A DNA stretch of 64,000 bases from Paraglaciecola sp. MB-3u-78 (GTDB lineage: Bacteria > Pseudomonadota > Gammaproteobacteria > Enterobacterales > Alteromonadaceae): assembly GCF_002835935.1 (NCBI RefSeq), contig NZ_PJCF01000004.1, positions 1-64,000 of the forward strand. The letters are read 5' to 3'. Made by a program: the position numbers and the translations under genes. Below the pieces are notes generated by a model. It was not told where the DNA came from. It did not search any database and worked only from the letters and a program-made list of their open reading frames with translations. Below, in pieces: positions 8,638 to 16,855 of this stretch; within the stretch, counting starts at the first letter, position 1; each line of letters starts with the position of its first letter.

Positions 8638-9996
8638 ATGAAAAATATAGTGTTAAAAACCTGCTTAACCGCTTTGGCTTTGTCTGTCGCTGGTTTAGCC
8701 AATTCACAAGCTGCAGACATGACCCTTGACGATATGCTCACGTATTCTGTCATTTCAGGAGGTGCGGTGAATATAGCAGCGCAACCTGATTATGTGACAG
8801 CCCCCAATGTTGGCGGACATCTCGCTGGACAAGCGGCCGTTACTATCGGTGCCTTTACGACCGTCAATGACATTTATGCTGGCGCTGCGGTTACTACAGG
8901 TGCCTCGTCAAGAGTTAAGCAAATCTACGCTGGTGCTGCCGCTGGAGTGGGGGCTAATGCCTTCGCTCATGACATTACGGCGGGGACCGCAGTGGTCGTC
9001 GGTGCCAATGGGCAAGTCGGCACAATAACAGCTGGCGCAGCCATCACATTGGGCGCTGGTGTGGGTCATAAGGTCGGGAACGATTATACAGGCGTTGTCA
9101 CTCGTGGTGCGGGTAGCACAGTTATGCACTATTTAGGCGACTATTCAGACACATACCACGATTGGGCAACGGCAGCAGGTACATCAACAGGCAAAATAAA
9201 GAAAGCCGACGATATGGCAATTGCTAAGCAGAATATTGAGACTATGCTCGCGAAGACCGCACTCGTCACTCCGGGGAATGTCGATACGAATACGGACCTG
9301 TCCAGCTCTTCTATCGGAAATGATGGGACTACTGAAACTTTTCACTACAGTGCGATAAATCTGCAGGCGGATACTGACCTGACGATAAGAGGCAACGTCA
9401 CTGTCATTATCAGCGAGAATATGACTATCGGGGCTGGGGCAGAAATCGTGCTGGCTCAAGATGCGATTGTGACATGGATATTGGGCGGTTCGCTCAATCT
9501 AGGCGCAGGGTCAACGTTTAGTGGCGAGACGTACGTGGATGGCGCGATAAACGGTGCCACGAGCGATATTGAATGCGGCAATTTATACGCGACGGGCGCG
9601 GTAAGTGTCCGTACTATCGGCGACAGTTGTGCGCAACCCGCCCCGGACGCCGTTTGCCCCGCGTGGACGTTAGCTGAGTTAAATTTAATATTTTCGGCCC
9701 AACAACAGCGTACGCAAGAGGCGACGTATAAGCACTCCCGTAGCAGAGGCGTTGGGGGTTTTGCAGAGGGTAGTTTACGTAATATCGAAGACAATCGCAA
9801 ATATCCAATGATATGGAGAGTAACAACACATGCATTCGATAATCGAATTAATTACGAAGAACAGATAGGTGATTTTGTAATATTTAAGCGGCAATACCAC
9901 GTGTACCCGGCACATCCACTGCACATCCCAATTACGAGCAGCCAATATTCCGCATGTCAGGAGATTGTCGGCCAAGCATGGCTTAACCTACCGTAG
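8638..9996 (+). CDS. Secreted beta-helix protein, ice-binding (DUF3494)-like or polymer-forming, with an odd C-terminus
   Basis: 452 aa. A signal peptide (MKNIVLKTCLTALALSVAGLANSQA) is followed by short repeats rich in A, G, V and T (QIYAGAAAGVGANAF, ITAGTAVVVGANGQV, ITAGAAITLGAG), typical of a right-handed beta-helix. After a helical-looking insert (DDMAIAKQNIETMLA) a second beta-helix part has IGAGAEIVLAQDAIV and LNLGAGSTFSGE, reminiscent of ice-binding DUF3494 proteins. After about residue 350 the composition changes abruptly to Arg/Tyr/His-rich sequence without pattern. The ORF ends inside the overlapping RT remnant on the other strand, so the native C-terminus was probably replaced. Secretion is well supported; ice binding is only a possibility. 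Confidence 0.6.
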   Translation: MKNIVLKTCLTALALSVAGLANSQAADMTLDDMLTYSVISGGAVNIAAQPDYVTAPNVGGHLAGQAAVTIGAFTTVNDIYAGAAVTTGASSRVKQIYAGAAAGVGANAFAHDITAGTAVVVGANGQVGTITAGAAITLGAGVGHKVGNDYTGVVTRGAGSTVMHYLGDYSDTYHDWATAAGTSTGKIKKADDMAIAKQNIETMLAKTALVTPGNVDTNTDLSSSSIGNDGTTETFHYSAINLQADTDLTIRGNVTVIISENMTIGAGAEIVLAQDAIVTWILGGSLNLGAGSTFSGETYVDGAINGATSDIECGNLYATGAVSVRTIGDSCAQPAPDAVCPAWTLAELNLIFSAQQQRTQEATYKHSRSRGVGGFAEGSLRNIEDNRKYPMIWRVTTHAFDNRINYEEQIGDFVIFKRQYHVYPAHPLHIPITSSQYSACQEIVGQAWLNLP

Positions 9997-10540
9997 CGGG
10001 GGGGGTCGTAGTTTAAGGTATCTAGGTAGAACGACCCAACTGAGTTAGTGCTCCCCAAGGTTACCCTTGGTCTTAGGCCAGCCTTGACCCATTGCTGCCA
10101 ACGTTTCACATACTGACCTAAGGCTAAAGCCATCTCATCTGAGGTGGCTTTTTTCTTTCTTAGTTGCTCATAAAGCTGCCTGTAGTGTAAAACGTGTTTT
10201 TCTACCGTCTTTGCTGCGACGGTTAATTGTTTGCCATCAAAATGATAACCGAGAAAATCACCAAATTGTCGGGAGCAATTTAGAACATATTTAATACCAG
10301 CGCATCTTGTGATGACCACAAGTGAAGGGTTTCACCCTCGGCTTTGGTGACCACGCTCAGTGGCAGGAAGGTGTAATCTTGTTTGTTGAGTGTTTGCAGC
10401 AGCTCACCACGGATAGTGTGCCAGTGAAAACGCAGATGCCAGATGTCGGCATTGGCGGGAAAGTTAGTACGCTGCTTACACAACCATAAATAGGCTGTAT
10501 CGATAGCGTCCTCAGTGAAAACATGTTGGGCATCTAGCAT
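9957..10540 (-). pseudogene. Reverse transcriptase (group II intron-type) remnant, copy 2, internal deletion
   Basis: Two ORFs form one broken gene. The first (10280-10540) is the N-terminus, about 87% identical to RT copy 1 through SSQDALVLN. The second (9957-10319, other frame) is the C-terminus, with QFGDFLGYHFDGKQL (the FLGYxF signature after the RT palm) and the helical KTVEKHVLHYRQLYEQLRKK plus a WQQWVKAGL tail. The palm with the catalytic Asp residues is gone; the deletion junction lies near 10280-10300. It cannot be an active enzyme. The 3' end runs into the C-terminal codons of the beta-helix gene on the opposite strand. Confidence 0.8.
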
Positions 10541-10620
10541 GGTTTAAGCATAGCTGAATGGCTGCTAAGGGAACAAACTTAGGGTGTTTTTAGAAAAGCT
10601 GAATGATTGGTGTTGGCACA
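10541..10620 (-). repeat. 5' flank shared by both reverse transcriptase remnants
   Basis: Counterpart of 1833-1912, ending in TGTTGGCACA. Sequence beyond 10620 is unrelated to that beyond 1912, which marks the edge of the ancestral element. Confidence 0.7.
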
Positions 10621-10686
10621 GGCTGTATAAAAAATCCAACGGCCAAATTAATCTTTTACTGCTGCGTGAAATGAAAGTCTGATTGG

Positions 10687-10922
10687 TTAGAAAACACGGG
10701 TAATGACACCGTGATTATCAGTATCATGAGTGTGCAATGGGATTGATGTTCCTGCAGGGTAAGAGGCAAATAAAATATTATACCAATCCGTATAAAGAAG
10801 TGACCACTCAGCGATTCTTTATACGGATTGGTATTACTTTCTTTTGCCTCAAGTTTATAAGCATCAAAATGTCCATCATATAATGGAAGGGTTTTAATTT
10901 TATCTGGATATTTTCCTGGCAC
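10687..10922 (-). pseudogene. Cupin-domain gene remnant split by a hairpin element
   Basis: The N-terminal part reads VPGKYPDKIKTLPLYDGHFDAYKLEAKE from a GTG at 10922. After about 55-70 bases of hairpin the cupin sequence resumes as FASYPAGTSIPLHTHDTDNHGVIT and then meets a stop (10687-10689). The HTHDTDNHGVIT segment carries the metal-binding histidines expected of a small cupin, but the second half of the barrel is missing. The gene is thus both interrupted and 3'-truncated. Confidence 0.65.
10780..10834. mobile_element. MITE-like hairpin inside the cupin remnant
   Basis: Perfect 20-bp inverted repeat: ATACCAATCCGTATAAAGAA (10780-10799) and its reverse complement (10815-10834), with a 15-nt loop. 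If the element is trimmed to TACCAATCC...GGATTGGTA, both flanks read TAA on the minus strand, compatible with a 3-bp target duplication. It carries no gene. Palindromes of this style are common intergenic repeats in Alteromonadales genomes (recollection, not checked). Here it sits within coding sequence. Confidence 0.65.
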
Positions 10923-10964
10923 TAGATAGTCCTATTTGAAAATATATTTATCGTAATTGGTTGT

Positions 10965-11513
10965 TTAAGCCTGTGGCAATTTTCTAATTTGATTAGCGCA
11001 GTCGGCTAAGACAATCGCGCCAGCAGTGGAAACATTCAAAGAATTGCCCATGCCAAACATTGGAATATGTATGTGTTGGTGGCTTAACTTCAAGGCAGCT
11101 TCACTCACGCCCTTACGTTCATTACCTAAAACTAATACGCACGGTGACGGGTACGTCACATCACTATAATCAACAGACTCATGACATAACTCAATACTGT
11201 AAAGCGTATACCCCTCATCCAATAGAGTTTGTAAGCTTGATGTGGTGCTATCACTGTATTCAACACAAACCCATTTCGCTTCATTTCTTGAGGCTTTATT
11301 CAATTTTTTATCTGAAATGGTGAGCTCACCACAAACAATGACTTTTTCAATAGCAAACGCATCAGCCAAGCGAATAAAAGCCCCAATATTGTGGCTGCTA
11401 GTGACATTATCTAATACCAATACTAACGGGATTTTAGGCTGTGTTAGGTATTCATCTCGAGCGGGCTTGGTTTTTCTAAGATCTTGTTTGGTTAATTGTA
11501 TTTTTAAATCCAA
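10965..11513 (-). CDS. TrmH/SpoU-family RNA 2'-O-methyltransferase
   Basis: 182 aa, the size of a bare SPOUT catalytic domain without an N-terminal substrate-binding extension. All three family motifs are present: NVTSSHNIGAFIRLADAF (motif 1), VLVLGNERKGVS (motif 2) and IPMFGMGNSLNVSTAGAIVL (motif 3), which form the trefoil knot binding S-adenosylmethionine. The enzyme methylates the 2'-OH of a ribose in tRNA or rRNA; the target cannot be told from sequence. Stands alone on the minus strand. Confidence 0.9.
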   Translation of the reverse strand: MDLKIQLTKQDLRKTKPARDEYLTQPKIPLVLVLDNVTSSHNIGAFIRLADAFAIEKVIVCGELTISDKKLNKASRNEAKWVCVEYSDSTTSSLQTLLDEGYTLYSIELCHESVDYSDVTYPSPCVLVLGNERKGVSEAALKLSHQHIHIPMFGMGNSLNVSTAGAIVLADCANQIRKLPQA

Positions 11514-11696
11514 GGTTTTTACTCTTTTGACTAAATTGACATGCCTGTATTACTTATCTTATCAAGAGAGGAAGTCACCTCCATAATTTTTGCTGGATTA
11601 TTTTAGTGTATAGCGTGTCTGTATCATTATTACGGAATAGGGTTTATTTTCTAATAGTTTGTAAGATCAATGAGTATTATTGTAGTTTCGATAAAT

Positions 11697-11714
11697 GTCC
11701 TCGCAACCGAGGAC
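11697..11714 (-). terminator. Possible weak terminator hairpin
   Basis: GTCCTC and GAGGAC flank a 6-nt loop (7 bp with the outer T-A pair), about 100 bases downstream of the PEP-CTERM-like gene. On the minus strand it is followed by ATTTAT only, so termination is doubtful. Confidence 0.3.
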
Positions 11715-11812
11715 AGATTAATTTTACAGGGTACTTCAAGCGTTGCCTTCACAGGTTTAATAAATCTATTCGGTAAAGCAACGTTTGAGGCAGGTGACAT
11801 TTGGTTTTTATC

Positions 11813-12472
11813 TCAAGCCTTTCTTAATGGTTTTGCCTTTCTTCTATTACCCAATCCGATTAATCCCATTAGACCTAAACCCACAAGGGCAATACTATTT
11901 GCTATAGGTGCTGCAGTAATGGCTGAAACTAAAGAACTAGAACTTAAATAGACAGGTTCTGCATTGTTAAAAGAAAACCTAACAGTGTTAGGTCCATTGC
12001 AACAAGATTCAGCCCAAAATAAATTCACCACGTTTTTCCCTGCAGAAAGTACTGTATTCTCTAATTCAACCACACTTTTGTGGCTCCAATTGTTACTCCA
12101 CCACAAGTCCTTATATTCTAACGCGTCGTTAATATAGATCTCTGCGCCATAATGAGCATCTAAGCCAGCAAATACGTTAAACAGTGATGTTGATTTTAAA
12201 TCGAATTCGATGGTTAACAGATTGAAGTTGTCTCCCCCTGATCGGATGTTTTCAAAAGCATCAACTTCGAAAACATCTGGCGCATTAAGTCCTGTTGCAT
12301 TTGCATTCCAATATGTTTTGAAACCGTCTGAATAGTCAAAGGAGCGATTAATATCCAATGACTGAAGGGTGACTAACGAAGCGTTAGCCTGACTACTTAA
12401 TCCAATCCCACAAGCCAAGGGAAAAATCTTCAAATAAATTAATTCCGAGTGCTGACTTCGCCAAATAAACAA
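11813..12472 (-). CDS. PEP-CTERM-like surface protein (contains CCxG)
   Basis: 219 aa from a TTG; a second TTG at 12433 with GGAA upstream would give a cleaner signal peptide (KIFPLACGIGLSSQANA), so the start is uncertain. The C-terminus has the three-part sorting signal of PEP-CTERM-type proteins: a short Pro-containing motif (AAPIANS), a membrane segment (IALVGLGLMGLIGL) and a basic tail (GNRRKAKPLRK). The motif itself departs from the usual V-P-E-P. The ectodomain contains SCCNG, recalling a CCXG subfamily of such proteins. An exosortase would cleave it at the membrane, but none is visible in the window. It lies at the end of a polysaccharide gene block, as is typical, and its 5' end overlaps the preceding gene by 80 bases. 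Confidence 0.7.
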   Translation of the reverse strand: MFIWRSQHSELIYLKIFPLACGIGLSSQANASLVTLQSLDINRSFDYSDGFKTYWNANATGLNAPDVFEVDAFENIRSGGDNFNLLTIEFDLKSTSLFNVFAGLDAHYGAEIYINDALEYKDLWWSNNWSHKSVVELENTVLSAGKNVVNLFWAESCCNGPNTVRFSFNNAEPVYLSSSSLVSAITAAPIANSIALVGLGLMGLIGLGNRRKAKPLRKA

Positions 12473-12800
12473 TCACTAAACCCAATGCGCAACTAAATAG
12501 TAAAAAGATCATCGTTAGTAAGAACATGGATGTAATTGCAATTGATTTCTCTTGTCTTGATAGGCTACGAACGTTGCGGCCCATGAGTAATACAAAGTAG
12601 ATACGAGAAGGATAGAAGGGCACTGGTATAGTGCCGCGTAAATCGATTTTATGTTTGCGATATTGACCGCTACCAATGGTCACTTTTAAATGACTGAGTT
12701 GTGTGTCCGTGAGCGTCAACGCCGTCTCCTGCGGTAAACGGCTCAAGAGGCTCATAATATCTGGATCTTTGCGAATGGTGTGTATTGGTTTCACGGTCAT
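12393..12800 (-). CDS. Small membrane protein of the polysaccharide block, unknown function
   Basis: 135 aa. The first ~85 residues are soluble and basic, the last ~50 contain a long hydrophobic segment (SIAITSMFLLTMIFLLFSCALGLV split over one or two helices). It starts 5 bases after the end of the glycosyltransferase gene, suggesting the same transcript. Similar short proteins occur in exopolysaccharide loci of related bacteria, sometimes under misleading enzyme names; I do not recognise a defined activity. Confidence 0.7.
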   Translation of the reverse strand: MTVKPIHTIRKDPDIMSLLSRLPQETALTLTDTQLSHLKVTIGSGQYRKHKIDLRGTIPVPFYPSRIYFVLLMGRNVRSLSRQEKSIAITSMFLLTMIFLLFSCALGLVIVYLAKSALGINLFEDFSLGLWDWIK

Positions 12801-12805
12801 TTCAC

Positions 12806-13819
12806 CTATTGATGATTGTGAGTGGGATGAGATGGCAACATACGAATCGCAGTCTGTTCAATCATTCGATAAAGGTTGTGCGGTAACATCGACATCAGTG
12901 CACATCCATAGGTCGCTAAAGTTCGAGCTGGTTCTTCAATGATGATTTTAGGCTGGGTAAGGAGTGCTTTGTGCACTAGTTTAATGGCTTGCCAAGCGTC
13001 ACCTGAGCGAATAGCTCGACGTGCTAAATATCTGAGTTGATAGGCTCTGGCTAAGGGTAAGTAGTGTTTAAAAAAACGCTCGTGTCCTGCTTGGTTTTTC
13101 TGCATGGCTAAACACCAACTTGCATATTGTTTACTGAGGTTAGAAGACAGGCCTCCATCGTTAACGCGGTAAAACGTGAGAGGGGTTTTGATCCCTTCGA
13201 ATTTCCAGTTGCCGAGTAGAGCAATGCGCAACCATAACTCAATGTCTTCAGATTGGCGTAAATCTTCATCAAAAATACATTTTCGGCCGGTTTTATAACT
13301 AACAAAGGCGACTTCTTTTAATAACCGCCTTCTGATCACTGGTGCTGAGCCATTGCCAACTGGGTTTCGGCAAAACACGTCTTTGGCAGTTATATTTTTG
13401 AGTTTTGGGTATTGCCCTATACTCATAGAATTGCCATGTTCGTTAACAAACAACGATGGGCAGTAACTCACGCCCACATCTGAACTAGTGTTGAGGTGAT
13501 TAATATGCAAGACTAGTTTTTCTTTGGCCCAAAAGTCATCGGCGTCAAGCAGAGCAACATACATACCTCTTGAAGCTAGGATGCCAGTATTTCTAGCACC
13601 CGACAAGCCTCGATTAGATTGCTGAATCAGTTTGATTCTGGGGTCAGAAAATCGTGCAAGTTTATGTAATGTATCGTCTGTGCAGCCATCATCAACACAT
13701 ATTACTTCAAAGTTTTTAAATGTTTGTGCTAACACTGATTGTATACATTGCTCAATATATTGGCCGACGTTAAACATTGGAATAACGACAGACACCAAGG
13801 GTAAAGATGATTTTTTCAT
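12806..13819 (-). CDS. Family 2 glycosyltransferase
   Basis: 337 aa. The N-terminus has the GT-A fold signature of GT2 enzymes: VSVVIPMFNVGQYIEQCIQSV, then FEVICVDDGCTDDT, NRGLSGARNTG and the metal-binding LLDADDFW. The C-terminal third is helical with no clear membrane segment. The family moves a sugar from a nucleotide-sugar to a growing lipid-linked glycan on the cytoplasmic side; donor and acceptor are unknown. It starts 2 bases after the flippase stop, so the two are surely cotranscribed. Confidence 0.92.
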   Translation of the reverse strand: MKKSSLPLVSVVIPMFNVGQYIEQCIQSVLAQTFKNFEVICVDDGCTDDTLHKLARFSDPRIKLIQQSNRGLSGARNTGILASRGMYVALLDADDFWAKEKLVLHINHLNTSSDVGVSYCPSLFVNEHGNSMSIGQYPKLKNITAKDVFCRNPVGNGSAPVIRRRLLKEVAFVSYKTGRKCIFDEDLRQSEDIELWLRIALLGNWKFEGIKTPLTFYRVNDGGLSSNLSKQYASWCLAMQKNQAGHERFFKHYLPLARAYQLRYLARRAIRSGDAWQAIKLVHKALLTQPKIIIEEPARTLATYGCALMSMLPHNLYRMIEQTAIRMLPSHPTHNHQ

Positions 13820-13821
13820 AG

Positions 13822-15084
13822 TTAGCTCCTACTAAATAATGGGGATGTAAATATGTGTTCTAATTTGTGCCAAGGGATCAAAGCTAGCAGCCACAAAAAG
13901 CTACACGTTAAAATAGTTAAAACAAAGTTTTCAGGGGTAGCTGCTTGAACGACTAACAAGCCAACCGTAGTAACAATTAAGCAAAATAATCTAACGTATA
14001 GTTCTTTTTGATATTCTGCCCTAGCGCGCAAAAGGTTGCATTGAGTGTCTATAAATACCGCGGGTAATGCCGCTAAACATAACACCATCACTATCATATA
14101 ATTCTGTTGCCAAGCTTGGCTGAACAATAGAGGCACGTAAATAGGTACTAAAAACGCTTGGATTAAGAATAATATGCTTACCGAACACGTAAATAGGTAC
14201 ACCATCGGGATATGTTTTTTGAGTTGACCGCTTCTGTGTTTGTCGCAAAGATAAGGATATAGCGCGGTATTAAATGCATTATTGATTGACTGGCTGAGGC
14301 CCACACCAGCACTTTTTGCAAAGCTATATAACCCAAATAACTCGGGGCTTAGTAAACGTGCACCAATTAACATATCTGACTGCATCCGCAGTGCTCTTAC
14401 CAATTCGGTAGATAATAATTGGCCTAATGTTTTGGTGAGTTTAAGAAAAACCTTCCGCTGAAAGCCGATCCCAAAATGCTGCACTGGCGTGAAGTAAAAT
14501 AAACCTATCCAAAGTAGCGCGAATACCCATTTGCCATAAACAACCGACATGATGCCACAATCCAAAACAGCAAATAATGCAATGCTAATATTTTCAGCCA
14601 CGATGCACATTGCATTGCGTATGCTGTAAAACTTCATATCCCCTTGGCGCTGGATAAGGAATACTTTGATGCTGACTAAGGGGTAAAACAGGTAGACAAC
14701 AGCCATTAAGCTTATCAAGGGAATGAGTGCTGGGTTGTCATAAAAGTCAGCTATGGGTGACGCCAGGCCTGCTTGTGTTGCAGCCAGGAATAAACATACC
14801 AGCCACTGCAATAATGCTCCGTTTCTTGCGTATTTAGGTAACTGTTTTTCGGTGCATTGAATAATCTGCGCGCCCGCGCCAGAGCGCAATATCAGTTTAA
14901 ATATTTCATGGCAAGCCAGTGCAAGCATCACTGTGCCGTACTCGACAATACCCAAGCTTGCCGCTAATGCTAGTATCACTAATACTCTTGAAATTTTTGC
15001 TGCTATCTCAGTGGCAAGGAGCCAACTGGTATTATTAAGTAATCGTTTAGTTTCATCTTGCAGAGTTGTTAACATCGTTTTCAT
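13822..15084 (-). CDS. Polysaccharide flippase (Wzx/PST-like, MOP superfamily)
   Basis: 420 aa, mostly hydrophobic with about 10-12 predicted membrane segments (for example VLVILALAASLGIVEYGTVML and PLISLMAVVYLFYPLVSI). It has the typical early motif of O-antigen/exopolysaccharide transporters (amphipathic start, then LGIVEYGTVMLALACHEIF). Such proteins flip lipid-linked oligosaccharides across the inner membrane. Its direct neighbour is a GT2 enzyme. No Wzy-type polymerase is visible, so the locus is either small or part of the system is elsewhere. Confidence 0.88.
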   Translation of the reverse strand: MKTMLTTLQDETKRLLNNTSWLLATEIAAKISRVLVILALAASLGIVEYGTVMLALACHEIFKLILRSGAGAQIIQCTEKQLPKYARNGALLQWLVCLFLAATQAGLASPIADFYDNPALIPLISLMAVVYLFYPLVSIKVFLIQRQGDMKFYSIRNAMCIVAENISIALFAVLDCGIMSVVYGKWVFALLWIGLFYFTPVQHFGIGFQRKVFLKLTKTLGQLLSTELVRALRMQSDMLIGARLLSPELFGLYSFAKSAGVGLSQSINNAFNTALYPYLCDKHRSGQLKKHIPMVYLFTCSVSILFLIQAFLVPIYVPLLFSQAWQQNYMIVMVLCLAALPAVFIDTQCNLLRARAEYQKELYVRLFCLIVTTVGLLVVQAATPENFVLTILTCSFLWLLALIPWHKLEHIFTSPLFSRS

Positions 15085-15199
15085 CGCCTAATCAAAAAAC
15101 ACAACTTAGTATCTTCAAGATTTAGGCCATAAAATAAAAATTCATAACATGTTGAAATATATGGCTATATTTTTATATTTTGGGAGGTGAAGTGTTGAA

Positions 15200-15236
15200 T
15201 TTGCATCTTGCGACAGTTTTATTCGCAAGATGCAAA
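15200..15236. promoter_or_regulatory. 14-bp perfect palindrome between regulator and flippase genes
   Basis: TTTGCATCTTGCGA (15200-15213) and its exact complement (15223-15236), with a 9-nt loop. It lies 19 bases after the sigma-54 regulator stop and about 115 bases upstream of the flippase start. Neither strand has a T-tract after the stem (A-run on the plus side), so it is not a standard terminator. It could be a dyad bound by the Fis-type HTH of the neighbouring regulator, but I found no -24/-12 promoter between it and the flippase. Confidence 0.55.
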
Positions 15237-15254
15237 AAAATAAAGGTTAAATTA

Positions 15255-16721
15255 TCAATCTTGCCATTGTTGCACTTTACGGTACAAGGTGGACGGACTG
15301 ACCTCAAGTAAGCTGGCCGCTTTAACAACATTGTCGTTACACACGGCTATGGCATGTTCAATCGCGGCTCTTTCTACTTCCGCAAGACTGCGCACTGCAC
15401 TGGTGTCATGCATTATGTTGTCTTGAAGATGATTGATAGTGTTACCAGAAGCTTGAGATATTGACTCAAGCTCAGCGGCTGGGCTTTTCTTATGCAATAA
15501 CTCCGTCATTTGTGTTTGGTTTAACTGTAATTGCCTAGCCAATATTTGTTCAGTTAATAAGGGCCCTTCTGACATCACCACTGCACTGTGTATGGTGTTT
15601 TCTAGTTGCCTGACATTACCTGGCCATGGGTAGTTTTTGATGAGGGTGCCTGCATCCGACGACAAACCAACAAACACTTTTTGTTCAATATCACTGAAGC
15701 GATTCAGAAAATACTGGGCTATTTGACAGGCATCGTTTTCCCTATCTTTCAAAGGCGGAATATGAATAGAAATAACATTGAGTCGATAATAAAGGTCTTC
15801 TCTAAGACGGCCTTCTTCTATCGCTTTAAAAGGCTCTCGGTTGGTGGCACTGACAAAACGAATATTGACCTTTTCTTCTTTATTGCTGCCAACTTTTTTA
15901 AAGGTCCCTGTTTGTATAAAGCGTAATATTTTGGCTTGAAGGCCTATGTCCATCTCACCCAATTCATCTAAAAATAATGTGCCACCGTCGGCCAAGGTTG
16001 CTGCACCATCTCGATGAGCAACTGCGCCTGAAAATGCGCCTTTGATATGGCCAAAAATCTCTGACTCCATCAACTCACTCGGAATAGCCGCGCAATTTAA
16101 ACAAACAAGAGGGTGATCTTTGCGCGAGCTGAGTTTATGCAGGGCATCCGCCGCTAACTCCTTACCGGCTCCACTGGGTCCAGTAATAAATACAGAGGCA
16201 TTGCTAGATGCACAGTTTTCAATGGCATCATAAACAAATTGCATGGCTGTTGATTGGCCAATGAATTTCATAAAATTGCGTTTACGTTTGGTTTGTACTT
16301 GTTCTAGGGTATGTCGCAATAAGCTTCGTTCGGCTAAAACCTCACTGTAGTTGAGAGCCTGCTGGATATTCAGTTTGAATTCTTCATTATCCCATGGCTT
16401 TTTCATATAACTCCAGACTCTCCCGGAGTTGATGGCAGCGATAACATCGTTTAATTCGGTATAGGCGGTGAGCATAATACGTACTGTTTCTGGCCACTGC
16501 TCAGCCACTTTCTGTAAAAACTCGTTGCCATTCATGCCTGGCATGTTTTTATCGGATACAACAATATCAATGTTTTGTTGTTCCAGTATTTGTAACCCCT
16601 TTTCACCAGAATTGGCGGTATGCACAGTGATATCTGTGCTGCGAAGTAAACGGGTTAAGGCAGTTAAAATTTCTGATTCATCATCAACAAACAAAATGCT
16701 GGCATGAGTTTCATTCGGCAT
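15255..16721 (-). CDS. Sigma-54-dependent response regulator (NtrC family)
   Basis: 488 aa in three domains. The receiver (about 5-120) has the acidic pair FVDDE, phosphoacceptor Asp57 and Lys108. The AAA+ domain (about 152-390) has Walker A GPSGAGKE (181-188), Walker B LFLDEL (249-254) and the sigma-54 contact loop as GAFSGA (228-233) instead of GAFTGA. The C-terminal Fis-type helix-turn-helix spans about 445-488 (AIEHAIAVCNDNVVKAASLL). It should activate RpoN promoters when phosphorylated. No cognate kinase is adjacent. Its position suggests control of the polysaccharide genes, which is inference. Confidence 0.93.
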   Translation of the reverse strand: MPNETHASILFVDDESEILTALTRLLRSTDITVHTANSGEKGLQILEQQNIDIVVSDKNMPGMNGNEFLQKVAEQWPETVRIMLTAYTELNDVIAAINSGRVWSYMKKPWDNEEFKLNIQQALNYSEVLAERSLLRHTLEQVQTKRKRNFMKFIGQSTAMQFVYDAIENCASSNASVFITGPSGAGKELAADALHKLSSRKDHPLVCLNCAAIPSELMESEIFGHIKGAFSGAVAHRDGAATLADGGTLFLDELGEMDIGLQAKILRFIQTGTFKKVGSNKEEKVNIRFVSATNREPFKAIEEGRLREDLYYRLNVISIHIPPLKDRENDACQIAQYFLNRFSDIEQKVFVGLSSDAGTLIKNYPWPGNVRQLENTIHSAVVMSEGPLLTEQILARQLQLNQTQMTELLHKKSPAAELESISQASGNTINHLQDNIMHDTSAVRSLAEVERAAIEHAIAVCNDNVVKAASLLEVSPSTLYRKVQQWQD

Positions 16722-16855
16722 CGTTAATATTCATCCTAAACAGACACAATTAATAATGTGCAGCATGGCAGATTTTTTCGCCATTTTCACTCATCAATAA
16801 GTATTAATTTACCGTGATGTTTTTATCTAAATATTGGAAACTGTTGGTCTTCGAT

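Noticed and set aside
11670-11951. Plus-strand ORF of 93 residues
   Set aside because: Shadow of the end of the PEP-CTERM-like gene; its Pro/Asn/Arg-rich composition is the antisense of the membrane helix and tail.
15200-15236. Palindrome as rho-independent terminator of the sigma-54 regulator gene
   Set aside because: On the minus strand the stem is followed by mixed sequence without a T-tract, so I listed it as a regulatory dyad.
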